DNA of 64,000 bases from Hippopus hippopus. Taxonomy: Eukaryota; Mollusca; Bivalvia; Cardiida; Cardiidae. Under the pieces are notes generated by a model that searched no databases, was not told where the DNA came from, and saw nothing but the letters and a program-made list of their open reading frames with translations. The stretch is taken from contig OX328105.1 in NCBI GenBank assembly GCA_946811185.2, positions 51,894,845 to 51,958,844 on the forward strand, written 5' to 3'. The translations under genes and the position numbers were made by a program. Of this stretch, positions 21,902 through 32,924 are shown one piece after another. Every line of letters starts with the position of its first letter. Within the stretch, counting starts at the first letter, position 1.

Positions 21902-22454
21902 GATTTTGGCAATAACTTTCAAGCTTCCCCTTTAACAATGTTGCAGCTACACAACCAAGTGTACTGGTATATATCAAAACAGATTCAACTCCTTAAGAGA
22001 CAAGGTTTCACCAAGTAACTTTTATTAAGCAAGAGAATAGAAATAATTCTTACTTCTAATATGAATTTTATCAAATTATTTCTGTAAGAGGTAGTGAAAT
22101 TCTTGGTTAGAAGCATAACAAAATTTATTTTCGTATTTTGCTACAGAAATATGAAAGAACTGAAAAGATCAGACAACACAATAACAAAATAAAACACAAC
22201 TACCCGCAATGTCGTTGATAGAGTCTAGAAATAGTGCCTAATCTTGCTATAGGGGAGCTGTTAAACTCAAAATAACCATTTTGGTTTTTCTTTATGCATT
22301 GTTTTTTCTTAAAAAGTATGCTTTTTCATGCCATGTAGACCATTATAGATTTTAAAAAAATGTCAGCCATGAATTGAGAGATTATTATTTTTAGCAAAGT
22401 TTAATACATGTATGACAAGAGAAATAAGTATAGGAATGAATATATAGACTACGG

Positions 22455-23490
22455 TTTATCTAATCAGAGGAGAAAGCAGTGGCCTAAATAAGGACTCAAA
22501 CCCTTAGCCTCTGGCTCACCGAATGTAGGACGTTTTGGCCACGGACGTTTTGGCCAGGACGTTTTGGCCAGGACGTTTTGGCCACGGACGTTTTGGCCAC
22601 ATATAGTGAAAAAATGGACGTTTTGGCCAAAATAATTTTATATGTACTTTTTATGTAAAATAAAGCTAAAAAAATTTTTTTTTTTATTTGATCAATTGTT
22701 TTGACTTTTGTTGAACTTTTGTTGAAATTTGGTAATAAATTTTAGAGTTTTACAGTTTTATTTATTCCTTTGAAGTAAAGGAAAACATCAACAATTTAAT
22801 GTTTTTAAATTATCTTCAATTTTCAAGTTTTGTCTTTTGATTGACAAACAGTTTGATTGACTAATTGCTTATTAATGATACTTTCTTGCATTTAATGTTG
22901 TTATTATTAGAAGTGTAAAGAGTTTCATTGTTCTTGTCTTTTAACACTAATGAATCTGTAGATCACACCACACTTTAATCATCTATTTCAATTAAAGAAA
23001 TATGTGATTAATTAATTTGTTTGAAAAACTGTTAAGAAAGATCAAAGTTGCTAGTATAGAATTAATATATTTGTTTGATATTGAGGATTTCTCTTTTTCC
23101 TCCAATGTTTTCTATCATATAAGAAAAAGAATGTACTACCAAACCTTCTACACAATTGTCCATGGCCATCAGTATATAAGTACTTATTAAAGATTGAAAA
23201 GACACAGATACAAAGTCTTGAAACCATCTGTTATAATAAAAAATTGCAATAAAGGTCTAAAATGTTGATCAAATAAGTAAATTAAATATGTTTGTAGCTT
23301 TAATATCTATAATAAGTACATATATAATAGATTTGGCCAAAACGTCCGTTTTTTCAATATAGGTGGCCAAAACGTCCGTGGCCAAAACGTCCTGGCCAAA
23401 ACGTCCTGGCCAAAACGTCCGTGGCCAAAACGTCCGTCCTCCGGCTCACCATGAGATTGTTCTACTAAATGAGCTATCAGGCCATATTGG
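22455..23490 (-). mobile_element. tRNA-like sequence split by an insertion
   Basis: Read on the minus strand and skipping 22526-23440, the flanks give a tRNA-like head: GGCCTGATAGCTC with box A, then box B GGTTTGAGTCC, closing with TTAGGCC, which pairs with GGCCTGA as a 7-bp acceptor stem. It is a tRNA-derived SINE head or a tRNA pseudogene. Confidence 0.6.
22526..23440. mobile_element. Foldback-like element with GGACGTTTTGGCCA iterons
   Basis: Each end has six units of GGACGTTTTGGCCA(C), the two ends in inverted orientation. Even the spacer (CATATAGTGAAAAAAT; CTATATTGAAAAAAC on the other strand) is mirrored. The AT-rich centre of about 700 bp has no coding frame. Flanking repeats CTCTGGCTCACC (22509-22520) and CTCCGGCTCACC (23439-23450) look like a target duplication of about 12 bp. 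Confidence 0.85.
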
Positions 23491-23620
23491 AGCAGGCCAA
23501 GGTTTTGTTTAGATTATATACACAGATGTTAAGTTTATTTGATGGATAATCACACTATGAGTGAAAAAAGGGAAAAGACAAGTGTGGAAATTGATGACTC
23601 ATAACATAAATTAATATTAC

Positions 23621-23863
23621 TTAACCCTTTACCACACAACCCGGGTTTTTAATGACCCAGAAGAAGTAGGCTTTTGAAAACATTGTGGGAAAATGAGAAA
23701 ATGCTGGTGTGGGAAAATGAGAAGATGCCGGTAACCAGCATTTTCTCATTTTCCCACAATGTTTTCTAAGCTCTCAGGACAAATTTCATTATTTTGGCCA
23801 GCTTTAATTTGTCGGCTTTCAATTTGGGCTAGTCTAAGATTTTGTCATTTGGTAAAGGAATAA
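23621..23863 (+). mobile_element. PAL-1 MITE with internal duplication
   Basis: TTAACCCTTTACCACACAAC start and TTTGGTAAAGGAATAA end. Part of the left arm (GTGGGAAAATGAGAA) occurs twice in tandem, so one arm is longer than the other. Confidence 0.85.
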
Positions 23864-23995
23864 GCAAATACATGTAGTAATTGCTAGAGAAGAGTTTACC
23901 AGGCAGAGTTGACTCTGTGTGCAAGCAATTTGGGTGATGGCTTAAAGTTGATGCAGAGAATTTTTCTTCTATTTTTTTTCAGATTTAATGCCAGA

Positions 23996-24750
23996 ATGGA
24001 TTCAGCAGAAGATTTAGAAAGTAAAGGTACTAGTGATGCAGAAATAAAAGAGACCATATCAGATAAAGACACAAAACAAGAAGAAACTGTCAAAGATGAC
24101 CCTGTTACAAATAAAGACAATACTGTTTTCAAAACACCAAGCTTTACTATTCCATCGAAAAACAAAGTGCAAATAAAAAAGGATTCTGATTTTGCTTTCA
24201 AAGCCCCGATAAATTTACCTTCAAAGTTACCCAAAGTTTCAAAAGAAAAGGCTGAAACAGAAAACAATGTGGATAAAAAATCTGATTTGGATTCAAAAAA
24301 GATGGATAGCTCATTTGAACAGAAAGAGAAGAAAACAGATGTGGATAAGACAGGCAAAATGACCAGCTTATCACCAGCAGAACAGATAAGACATGCCCAA
24401 GCTGCAGTCCCATACAAGGAACCTCCCTGGAGTGCCATTTGTAAAGACAAATACAGTCTAGAGGTGATAAAGAATGGCTCAGTTATTGAAAAAATTGACT
24501 TGGATGCCAAGCCATTTTATGTCATTGGACGACTTCCGAGTTGTGACATTCCCATGGAACATCCGTCAATGTCACGTTACCACGCTATTCTTCAGCACTC
24601 TAACGGAACTATGGAGAACTATCCACAAGGCTGGTACCTGTATGATCTAGACTCTACTCATGGTACATGGATCAACAAAAACAGGGTACCACCACTGAAG
24701 TTCCATCACATACATGTGGATTTTTGTCTGAAGTTTGGAGGTAGCACCAG
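23996..24750 (+). CDS. Kanadaptin coding exon 1 (FHA domain)
   Basis: The exon probably begins at 23983 after a T-rich tract ending in CAG, leaving 13 bases of 5' UTR. Translation starts at ATG 23996 (MDSAEDLESK). FHA hallmarks are visible: GR at residues 178-179, S-R-x-H at 193-196, and DLDSTHGTWIN with the conserved N227. It ends at CACCAG|GT with two bases of an Arg codon. Residues 1-140 are disordered, with repeated K/D/E. Confidence 0.92.
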
Positions 24751-27700
24751 GTTGGGTAGATAATTAGATATCCTTTTAGACTTGTTGAAAATGAAGGTAG
24801 TTACATCAAATGATTTACCGGTAATTTTTCCATGATAGGGTAGAAAACATAGTGGAAAAAGAAGAAAAAGCTGTTTACCAGCATTTTCCCTTTTTTCCAC
24901 TTTGTTTTTTATAGGTATTTTTGTAAAAGTCAGGGTCATAGGGTAAAAGGTAAATTCATGATTCTTGAACTACTTTTCGATTACAACTTTTGGCAATATA
25001 TGATAACTATTTTAGTTTTTTTGGTACGAAGCAGAGCTGGAGAAAGATTTTCTTTGTTTAAAAATGTTAACATACAATGGACTATCAGAAAAGGTACAAT
25101 ACTGGGACCTTCAACAGACATGTTAACAGCATCCTATACAAACCTATATTTTAAAGAAAGAAAAGACTTTTTAAAACGTTATGGGAGAAAATGCTAGGAC
25201 AGTAGGTTACCAAATGACAGGATTTTATACTCTACCAGATTGAAAGCCTTTTGTAGACTAGAAATTTCATATGGCTCAAATAATGGAGTTAGTCTTTGAT
25301 AGAAAAGAAAAATTGGAAGAAAAGCATTTTCTTCTTTCCCCACAATGTTTTCAATAGCCTTTATCATCATGATCGTATAAACACAGGATTGTGTGGTAAA
25401 GGGTTAATGCTTCAACACACAACAAAATGAAAGCCTTGTCAGACCACAATTCAGATGTTCAAATGACTTAAATTTTCTATGATGGGGTAGAAGAAATTGT
25501 GAAAAAAGGAGAAAATGCTGCTTAACAGCATTTCTCCTTTTTTCCACAATGTTTTCAAAAGACTTCCCTGCAGGATCATGGAAACTTGGGATTGTGTGGT
25601 GAAGGATTAAATATAGAAAAGGGACAAACAGAATGGTTGATGAATAAATAGCCCTGTACTGTTCAAAAATGGCCAGAAGTTTGTGTTAGATTGACTTAAC
25701 CCTTTCCATCATAGTCCCCAGCATTTACCACCTTAAGAAAAAAACCTGTTGAAAACATTGTGAGAAATGGAGAAAATGCTGGTAACCAACATTTTTTTCC
25801 CATTTCTTATGATGTTTTCTACCCTTACTGACAATTTACACAATTTCAGCCACAATTTATTTGTTTTTGTAAATGCCTTGGATTTGGACATTTAAAAAAG
25901 TTCTCGTTGTGTAAAAACTTAAGTCTCTTTCCCTTTTTTTAGCTCACCTGAGCACAACGTGCTCAAGGGGAGCTTTTAGGATCACCCGGTGTCCGTCGTG
26001 CGTCAGTGCATTGTGCATCGTCAACAATTCTTTAAACATCAACTCCTCCTAAACCGCTGGGCCAATTTGGACCAAACTTGGCTGGAATGTTCGTTGGGAG
26101 GTCCTCTTTAAAAACTGTTCACAGAATTTGGTTCCATCAAAAACTCTGGTTGCCATGGCAACCAAATGGAATTTTTTATGAAATTCTTTAAAAATCTTCT
26201 CCTCTGAAACCGCTGGTCAGATTTTAAAATAATTTCACATAGATTTTCCTTGGGTGACCCTTTTCAAAAATTGTTCGGGAAATTTTGATCCGTCAAGAAA
26301 CATAGCTCTGGTGACTGGGGGCTACTTGCACTATACAGAAATGAAGAAATTCTTAAAAATTCTTCTTCTCTGAAACTGTTGGTCAGATTTTAAAATAATT
26401 TCACAGAGATGTTCCTTGGGTGACCCTTTTCAAAATCTGTTCGGGAAATTTTGATCCGTCAAGAAACATGGCTCTGGTGACTGGGGGCTACTTGCACTGT
26501 ACAGAAATGAAGAAATTCTTAAAAATTCTTCTTCTCTGAAACCACTGGTCAGATTTTAAAATGATTTCACAGAGATGTTCCTTGGGTGACCCTTTTCAAA
26601 AACTGTTCGCGAAATTTTGATCCGTCAAGAAACATAGCTCTGATGGTAGGGGCTATTTGCACTACAGGGGCATGAAGAGGGATTTCTTAATTATTCTTCT
26701 CTGGAACGGCTGGTCAGATTTTGAAAAAATTTAACAGAAATGTTCCTAGGGTGACCCTTTTCAAAAATTGTTCAGGAAATTTTGATCCGTCAAGAAACAT
26801 GGCTCTGGTGACTGGGGGCTACTTGCACTATATGGCCATGAAGAAATTCTTAAAAATTCTTAAAAATTCTTCTTTCCTGAAACCGCTGGTCAGATTTTGA
26901 AATAATTTCACAGCAATGTTCCTTGGATGACTCTTTTCAAAAATTGTTCACAAAATTGTGATCTGTCAAGAAACATAGCTCTGATGGTAGGGGCTATTTG
27001 CACTACAGGGGCATGAAGAGGGATTTCTTAATTATTCTTCTCTGGAATGGCTGGTCAGATTTTGAAAAAATTTAACAGAAATGTTCCTAGGGTGACCCTT
27101 TTCAAAAATTGATATGGAATTTTTTATCCATTGAAAATATCACCCAATTGTTGGCAGCTGCATGTGGTGCTCTTGTTCAACTTATGTTTTTAGTCACTAT
27201 TGAGCATGTGCTCTTCTTCAAGAAATTGTCCTTGGGTGATCTATCCAAAAATTTATTTGCAGAATTCTGATTCATCAAAATCATTGCTGTGGTGATGATT
27301 GTAGGGGTGGTGACAGATTTTGAAATGACTTTTACAGGTGACCTTTTCAAAATTGCTTTGCAAAATAATGATTTTGTTTCCAAAGTTTCAATACCTCAAA
27401 AAAAAAATGGCTTTGGTCCTCTCAAAAATTCAGGTGAGCGATCCAGGGCCATCTTGGCCCTCTTGTTGTGATATCCCTGGTGATGATGTGCCTGATTTGG
27501 TTCAATGCATAACTGTCATATTTAACTTTTTGTTTGAATAAGTTGTTTGCTATTTAAAAAACCATATTATGTATATTCAGTGCTAAAGTTAAAAAAAGAA
27601 AATCACTTGAGGAGCCTGTGGCTTAAATAGATTATTGTAGTTAGTGAAAGGCACTGTTTAAAGATGCCCTTCTACAGCCGGTGAGGAAAAACGCTGTTAA

Positions 27701-29989
27701 ATTTCAAAGAATTTAGAACGGTACAGAAATCATTCCTTTGTGTAAACATGGATAAATTACTGACATAAATGGTGTAATTGAAAAAAAGAAACACGGAGAT
27801 TTGTATTAGAAACCGAACATTGGTCAGAAGAAAACTGGCTGACGATCGAAGCTGTAAACAATGGCGGTGCGTCACGGAAATTTATCGTTGGTTTCCGCCT
27901 AGAGTCGGATATGGTGTAATTTGCATATAGGCCGCGACCTCCATCTGAAAATCGAGGCTGCAACAGAGAAGCCTCCATTTTCCTTTGTTTACCTCATTAA
28001 ACGCAGGGCGAAGGTCAAATATAGTCACGTGACAGAATGCATGATCATCATATGAATCTACCCGAGTGTATAATGGATATAATGAAAATCTTCGATTCAA
28101 AAACCGGATACGACGAGTCTGTTTACACGGAAGGCCGCAACTCAGCGAAATGCATTTTCTATCGACCGTAATCTAAGCAACCTTGCAACTGTCAGGCGCA
28201 ATATTTGGCATGAAGATATAAGAATGACTATATTTTGATAAAAAAAAAACAAAATGAGTTAAAACTGGCTGAAAATGAGTATAAGGGCCTCTTTAAGAAA
28301 CACAGAGAGTGCCTGAATAGGTTCACTTGCCACTGTAATATAACTGGAATACAATTTTGAATGCCAATACAAACAACTGTAGAAAATATTCCTTGTTTGA
28401 GTTATCTTCCTTCGTTTATTTTTTTAAGGTTGTTCATACTTCAAGGTCCAGATGAGGACAGGGAGGAGGAGTCAGAGTTGTCAGTGAAGGAAATGGTTGA
28501 ACAGAGAGAGAAACAGAAAAAAGAGGCAGAACTATTGAGACAGGCGGAGATAGAAGAGACCCAAAGAAAGATGGAGCTGTTGAAAAAACAGGAGGAAGCC
28601 CGGGGTTGCTCTTGGGGAATTGATGATGAGGAAGTAGAAGATGAAGAGGAAGAAGATGGGGAAAACCCATTTGCCATCACTGATAATGAGGAATTATACA
28701 TTGATGATCCAAAGAAATCTTTGAATGGTTATTTTGAAAGAGAAGGTCTTGATCCACCTCAGTATGAGTTTAGTGAAGCTGGTTTTGGTAAATGGAAATG
28801 TTCAGTTGAGCTTCCTCTGGACACGCCTTCAGGTGAGCCAATGGTGGCCGAGGTTATACAGTCAGGAAAAAAGAGGGAGGCCGTTGTGGCATGTGCTTTG
28901 GAGGCGTGTAGAATATTGGACCGTCATGGAGTTTTACGACAATCTACGCATGAGAGTAAGAAAAGAAAACAAAAGAATTGGGAGCAAGATGATTATTACG
29001 ATAGCGATGAGGATGTGTATTTAGACAGAACTGGTACTATAGAAAAGAAAAGGGAATTTCGAAAGAGTAAAGCTGGTAAAACTGACAAGAAGACAGATAC
29101 ATATGAAAGCTTGATGGAGAGACACAGTGCTATTGTAAACGAGATGAAGGAAATAGAAGAGAAGCTTGAACATGCAAAAGCACAGGCAGCAGCAATGGAT
29201 AGTGAAGATGTTGATGCACTTGATGCATACATGACAGCAATTAAGGCTGGAATGATGGACTCTCGGACAAAAATGAGCTTGAAAAGAAGGATGATGGAAC
29301 TGAGGCAAGAAGAACAGAAAGTTAGGAAGTTGGTAAATATAGCTAAACCTGCCTCTCTTCCAGAGTTACAAACAGGAGTTACTAAACCTGTCACTTCTGG
29401 GTTAGCTGGTGTAGCAACTGTTGGTAAAATGAAGGGATCCAATATTGGAAAATTACCACGGAAGCCTTTGGCTTCTGTAAACATTATGGCAAAAGAGGAT
29501 GATTCTAAGGAGGAGGAAGAGTTCAAAGAAGAAGTGGAAGAAGATGAAGAAGTAGAAGAAGAAGAAAAAGAAAAACAGAATCAAATAAATGAGACTAGAC
29601 AGACAGTTAAATCAGGAGAGACAAGTAAAGAAAAGACAGTATCAAACAATACTGGACTGGTTAACAAAAGTGAACCTTTGGAAATAAAAACAGAGAAAAG
29701 AAAGGACATTTCTCAGGAACCAGTCAAGAGTAGAATGAAAGGCCCAACACTGCCATTGGCAGCTGTCTTAGAAAAGCTCCAACAAGAGTCAGATTCCATG
29801 GACACAAATGAGGGTGAAGTGTCAACTCATACAGACTCGGGTAAAATGAGAAGTAAACCTCCGAATAAAAAACAAAAACTTACAGGGTCAGACCCGGAAC
29901 CTGATGATCCTGATTATGCGTCTTGGATCCCTCCAGAAAATCAGGCAGGAGATGGAAAAACCTTTCTAAATGCTAAATATGGATATTAA
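23996..29989 (+). CDS. Kanadaptin (SLC4A1AP), two coding exons
   Basis: Join of 23996-24750 and 28429-29989, giving 771 residues, close to the size of vertebrate kanadaptin. Order: acidic/Lys-rich leader (1-140), FHA domain (about 155-258), acidic linker with SWGIDDEEVEDEEEEDGENP, double-stranded-RNA-binding domain (about 345-423), basic segment, coiled coil (about 475-555), low-complexity acidic tail, and the conserved end DPDYASWIPPENQAGDG...LNAKYGY. Kanadaptin was first described as an adaptor binding the kidney anion exchanger AE1 and later as a mainly nuclear protein. FHA binds phosphothreonine and dsRBD binds RNA. The single coding intron is phase 2, and the junction peptide GGSTR-LFILQG is characteristic of the family. 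A 5' UTR intron is likely. Confidence 0.93.
24815..24953 (-). mobile_element. PAL-1 MITE, truncated
   Basis: Arms meet at GCTGTTTACCAGC; the left terminal part is missing. Confidence 0.7.
25200..25407 (-). mobile_element. PAL-1 MITE, one arm reduced
   Basis: GGTTACCAAATGACAGG start and GTGTGGTAAAGGGTTAA end; the left arm is mostly lost. Confidence 0.7.
25408..25610 (-). mobile_element. PAL-1 MITE
   Basis: Directly abuts the previous copy. Arms meet at GCTGCTTAACAGC; ends in GTGAAGGATTAA. Confidence 0.75.
25696..25922 (+). mobile_element. PAL-1 MITE
   Basis: TTAACCCTTTCCATCATAGT start; arms meet at GCTGGTAACCAAC; TTAA at 25919-25922. Confidence 0.78.
25941..27472 (+). mobile_element. AGCTCACCTGAGC element with internal tandem units
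   Basis: Starts AGCTCACCTGAGCACAACG and ends TCAGGTGAGCGATCC, then GGCCATCTTGGCCCTCTTGTT, so AGCTCACCTGA and TCAGGTGAGC form short inverted ends. Between about 26176 and 27120 a unit of about 170 bp recurs about six times, each with GCTGGTCAGATTTT, AATGTTCCTTGGGTGACCC-like and CCGTCAAGAAACAT-like stretches. The family is widespread in bivalve genomes as far as I know; it has no coding capacity here. Confidence 0.75.
27662..28292. mobile_element. 631-bp inverted-repeat element flanked by TTAA
   Basis: Ends AGATGCCCTTCTAC and, on the other strand, AGAGGCCCTTATAC, with TTAA at 27658-27661 and 28293-28296. It is richer in GC than its surroundings and contains CACGTGAC. A non-autonomous TTAA-targeting transposon is likely. 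Confidence 0.65.
28429..29989 (+). CDS. Kanadaptin coding exon 2 (dsRBD and C-terminus)
   Basis: Begins after TTTTTTTAAG and completes the Arg codon. The dsRNA-binding domain runs from KSLNGYFEREGLDPPQYEF to ACALEACRILDRHGVLRQ. The coiled coil begins at YESLMERHSAIVNEMKEIEE. A Glu-rich run (29510-29570) precedes the tail. The stop TAA at 29987-29989 lies within the TTAA at which a PAL-1 copy begins. Confidence 0.93.
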
Positions 29990-30200
29990 CTTACAATCCC
30001 AGGTTTTAGTAACACTTGGAAATTGGACTGTAAAAACATTGTGGGAAAAGGAGAAAATGCTGTTAAACAGCATTTTCTCCATTTCGCACTATGTTTTCTA
30101 ACTTTTTAGAGACAAGTCCAATGATTTAAGCCACATTTGTCATCTGCAAGAGCTTTCAATTAGGTCCAGACTAAAATATTGTCATTTCATAAAGGGTTAA
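29986..30200 (+). mobile_element. PAL-1 MITE at the kanadaptin stop codon
   Basis: TTAA at 29986-29989 contains the stop codon. The next bases, CTTACAATCCCAGG, are the PAL-1 left end with a short deletion. Arms meet at GCTGTTAAACAGC; right end CATAAAGGGTTAA. The start of the kanadaptin 3' UTR is therefore PAL-1 sequence. Confidence 0.82.
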
Positions 30201-30211
30201 CACAAAAGCTT

Positions 30212-30340
30212 AGGGCAGAAAACATTGATGGAAAAGGGAGAAAATGCTGGAAAAGGAGAGAATGCTTCTTTTCTCACAATTTTACATAGGCCTGCTCTGT
30301 CTTGGTCTTTAAAACTTTGGTTTGCTTGGTAAAGGGTTGA
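30212..30340 (-). mobile_element. PAL-1 MITE, truncated and rearranged
   Basis: Left arm repeated (GGAAAAGGGAGAAAATGCTG, then GGAAAAGGAGAGAATGC); right end CTTGGTAAAGGGTT. Confidence 0.7.
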
Positions 30341-30442
30341 ACAGCAAGTTAAGTGGACAACTAACTCTGGCCTTTAATAGCAAGTGACTGTTTGATACAG
30401 GGCCCATTGCATTCCAAACTAACAATCTAGAAAATAATTGTC

Positions 30443-30670
30443 ATACCTTTTATCCAACAATCCTCTGTTTTTATGAACCTGAGGAAGGAGGGTTTAGAAA
30501 ACATTGTGAGAAAAGTAGAAAATGCCGGTAACCAGCATTTTTCCTATTCCCCATAATGTTTTCTGTTCTTTGTGAAACAAATTTCTCATATTTTCCACAT
30601 CTAATTTTTCTCATCCTTAGATGTTTTGAATTTGAACAAGTCTAAGACATTGTCATCTGGTAAAGAGTTG
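30443..30670 (+). mobile_element. PAL-1 MITE
   Basis: CCTTTTATCCAACAATCCTC start; arms meet at GCCGGTAACCAGC; right end CTGGTAAAGAGTTGA. Confidence 0.78.
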
Positions 30671-30708
30671 ACCCCTTACTTGACCACAAAATTTAAGAAT
30701 CATCCATA

Positions 30709-30936
30709 TTTAACCCTTTACCAAACAATCCCAGGTTTTCACAACTCTCCAAAGGGAGGCTTTTGAAAACATTGTGGGAAAAGGAGAAAATGCTGGTAAC
30801 CAGAATTTTCTCCTTTTCCCACAATGTTTTCTACCCTATCGAAGACAGAAATCATCATTTGAGCTGCATTTAAATTGCTGACTTACAATGCTCTGAGTTT
30901 GGTCATCCAAAATTTTTTCGTGTGGTAAAGGGTTAA
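30709..30936 (+). mobile_element. PAL-1 MITE, full length
   Basis: 228 bp between TTAA 30709-30712 and TTAA 30933-30936. Arms are complete with one mismatch near the centre (CCAGAATTTTC). Confidence 0.88.
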
Positions 30937-31121
30937 AGCATTTGCAGATAGCAAATCCAATATTACTCCATTGATGTCATTCATCTTTGAAATGGTAGGT
31001 GGAAAACATTGTGGGAAAAGGAGAAAATGCTGGTTATCATCATTTTCCTCTTTTCCCACAATTTTTCAAAACACCTTTCCTCTGCATCATCAAAACTCAG
31101 GATTGTTTAGTAAATCGTTAA
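30937..31121 (-). mobile_element. PAL-1 MITE, left end missing
   Basis: Abuts the previous copy in opposite orientation and ends in the TTAA (31118-31121) that begins the next copy. Confidence 0.78.
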
Positions 31122-31356
31122 CCTTTTACCACACAATCCCAAGTAAAGATTTAACAACTGTGAAGGAGATGGTTTTTTAAAACATTGTAGGAAAAGGGTA
31201 AAAAAAAATTGTTAGTAACCAGCATTTCCTCCTTTCCGCACAATGTTTTCCATTCTGTCCAAGAACTTTGTTTCAATTGTATCACTTTCCATTTTGTCGT
31301 CTACAGAAGCTTCCAATTTGGACAAGTCAAAATCTTGTTGTTTGGTAAAAAGTTAA
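31118..31356 (+). mobile_element. PAL-1 MITE
   Basis: Shares TTAA 31118-31121 with the copy on its left. An A-run has expanded in the left arm; right end TTTGGTAAAAAGTTAA. Confidence 0.8.
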
Positions 31357-31429
31357 AATGTGTGGCTGCTGTGTACAAGTGACCACTGAAACAGGTTTTT
31401 ACTGTATTACTTATTTCCAGGCTGTTTGT

Positions 31430-31517
31430 ATCAGAATTCTTCACTAAATATCAGACAGTACAGAATCAAGATCAGACTAGATGTCCTGTTTAGTCTGATC
31501 TAAATCAACACTGTCCA
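31430..31517. mobile_element. PAL-2 core fragment
   Basis: Diverged PAL-2 palindrome: ATCAAGATCAGACTAG and TAGTCTGATCTAAATC with flanking ACTGTCC. Confidence 0.6.
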
Positions 31518-31575
31518 AAGTAACAAACACAGATGGGATAGGTATTTCAAGAGTTCAATAATAATTAGGGATAAA

Positions 31576-31790
31576 AAACCCTTTACCACTCAATCCCGAC
31601 TGTTAAAGACCCTAAAGGAATAAGGCTTTTAAAAACACTGTGGGTAAGGAGAAAATGCTGGTTACCAGCATTTCCTCCTTTCCCACAATGTTTTCTACAC
31701 TTTCAAAGACAATTTTCATAATTTGAGAAATGTCAATTGTGGACTGCAAATGCTTTCAATTTGGACAAGTGACACCTTTAGTTGTGTTCT
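31576..31790 (+). mobile_element. PAL-1 MITE
   Basis: ACCCTTTACCACTCAATCCC start; arms meet at GCTGGTTACCAGC; right end lost. Confidence 0.78.
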
Positions 31791-31889
31791 AAAGTGCTAA
31801 AGTAGAAAAATATTGGTTCTATATAAAAGTGCTAATAAGCTCTGGATCCGTGATAAAGATGAATGACTACTGTTGTTTGTTTTTCTTAT

Positions 31890-32190
31890 CTCGCCAAGCC
31901 ATATAGCTTAGTCGGTAACATACTGGGTTTGAAACCAGTGGATAAGTGGTTTGAATCCTCAGCTTGACCATTGACCATCTGAAAGTCATTGCAAAGGGAT
32001 TCATTCCTCTCTCACTGCTGACCATCATTTCAATAGTGGTTATATGGGAAAGCAGCCGGTGGCTTTGGAAGAATACATGTATTGTGTAAAGTATTGGGAA
32101 AACGAAAGCAATGTTAGGTGAAAATGGCTGCCTGGATAAGAACGAAATATTGTTGAAAACAGATTATAACACCATACAAACAACTTTCTT
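31890..32190 (+). mobile_element. tRNA-derived SINE
   Basis: tRNA-like head with box A TAGCTTAGTCGGTAAC and box B GGTTTGAATCC. The body has GGGAAAGCAGCCGGTGGC, and the tail TATAACACCATACAAACAAC is typical of this family. The same family occurs at 33245-33530. Confidence 0.75.
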
Positions 32191-32217
32191 ATTTTACAGA
32201 CTGCAATACCATAACTC

Positions 32218-32467
32218 TTAACTCTTTTACAAAATGACAAAAACTGTTTTACAAAACGACAAAATTTTACACTTGTTCAATTTGAAAGCATTTGCAGACG
32301 AGAAATTATGTGTAACTCAAAAACTGAAATTTGTTTTTGGAATGGTAGAAAACATTGTGGGAAACAGAGAAAATGCTTACCAACACTTTCTCAATTTCTC
32401 ACTATGTTTTCATAAGGCCTTCTCCTTGAGGGTCGTTAAAACTCAGAATTTTGTGGTAAAGGGTTAA
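32218..32467 (-). mobile_element. PAL-1 MITE with duplicated end
   Basis: The terminal 24 bases (TTTTACAAAA(T/C)GACAAAA) occur twice at the left. The right arm is shortened. TTAA 32464-32467 is shared with the next copy. Confidence 0.8.
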
Positions 32468-32688
32468 TTCTTTCCCACAGAGTCTGTAGTTTTAACAATC
32501 ATGAAGTAGGGGCTTTCTGACAACATTATGGTTAAAGAAAAATTTGCTGATAACCAGTAATTTCTTCCTTTCCCACGTTTTCTGCCCTTTGAAAGACAGA
32601 TTTTATGTTGTGAGTATGTGTAATATGTCATCTGCAAATGCTTTCAGCTCGGATGAAGCTAAAATACTTGTTGTCTGGTAAAGTGTTA
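32464..32688 (+). mobile_element. PAL-1 MITE, diverged
   Basis: TTAATTCTTTCCCACAGAGT start; centre GCTGATAACCAG; right end CTGGTAAAGTGTTA. Confidence 0.75.
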
Positions 32689-32924
32689 GAAAAATTATCC
32701 CAAAGGCCCGGTTTCAGGAAACAACTTAAGTCTCTTATTTTGCCCAAATCTGCTAAAAGACTTGGTTTTTAGCTTAAGTTGAGTTCTTTATTTGAGATGC
32801 ATATCACTAACATTATCAAATTCAGTAATGTTCTCAAATCAGAAGTTGACACAATATTTCAGACAGCAAATTAAAAAGGCTTAACTCTGTCGTCATTTAA
32901 CAAACTTAAGTCCATTATGTTGCT

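Larger units (their letters stand above)
24751..28428 (+). other. Kanadaptin intron, repeat-rich
   Basis: Phase 2 intron of 3678 bases, GT...TTTTTAAG. It holds four PAL-1 copies, the 1.5-kb AGCTCACC element and a 631-bp inverted-repeat element. No exon is missing: the peptide joins in register with the family. Confidence 0.88.

Noticed and set aside
22528..23439. CRISPR-like array of regular short repeats
   Set aside because: The repeats are inverted between the two ends, lack unique spacers and lie in eukaryotic DNA; they are transposon iterons.
23896..24510. 204-codon minus-strand frame
   Set aside because: Antisense to the Lys/Asp/Glu-rich leader of kanadaptin; no independent signal.
24958..25197. 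Possible extra kanadaptin exon
   Set aside because: The peptides of exons 1 and 2 join exactly as in the family (GGSTR then LFILQG), leaving no room for an exon. The frame runs into PAL-1 sequence.
28996..29526. 176-codon minus-strand frame
   Set aside because: Antisense shadow of kanadaptin exon 2.
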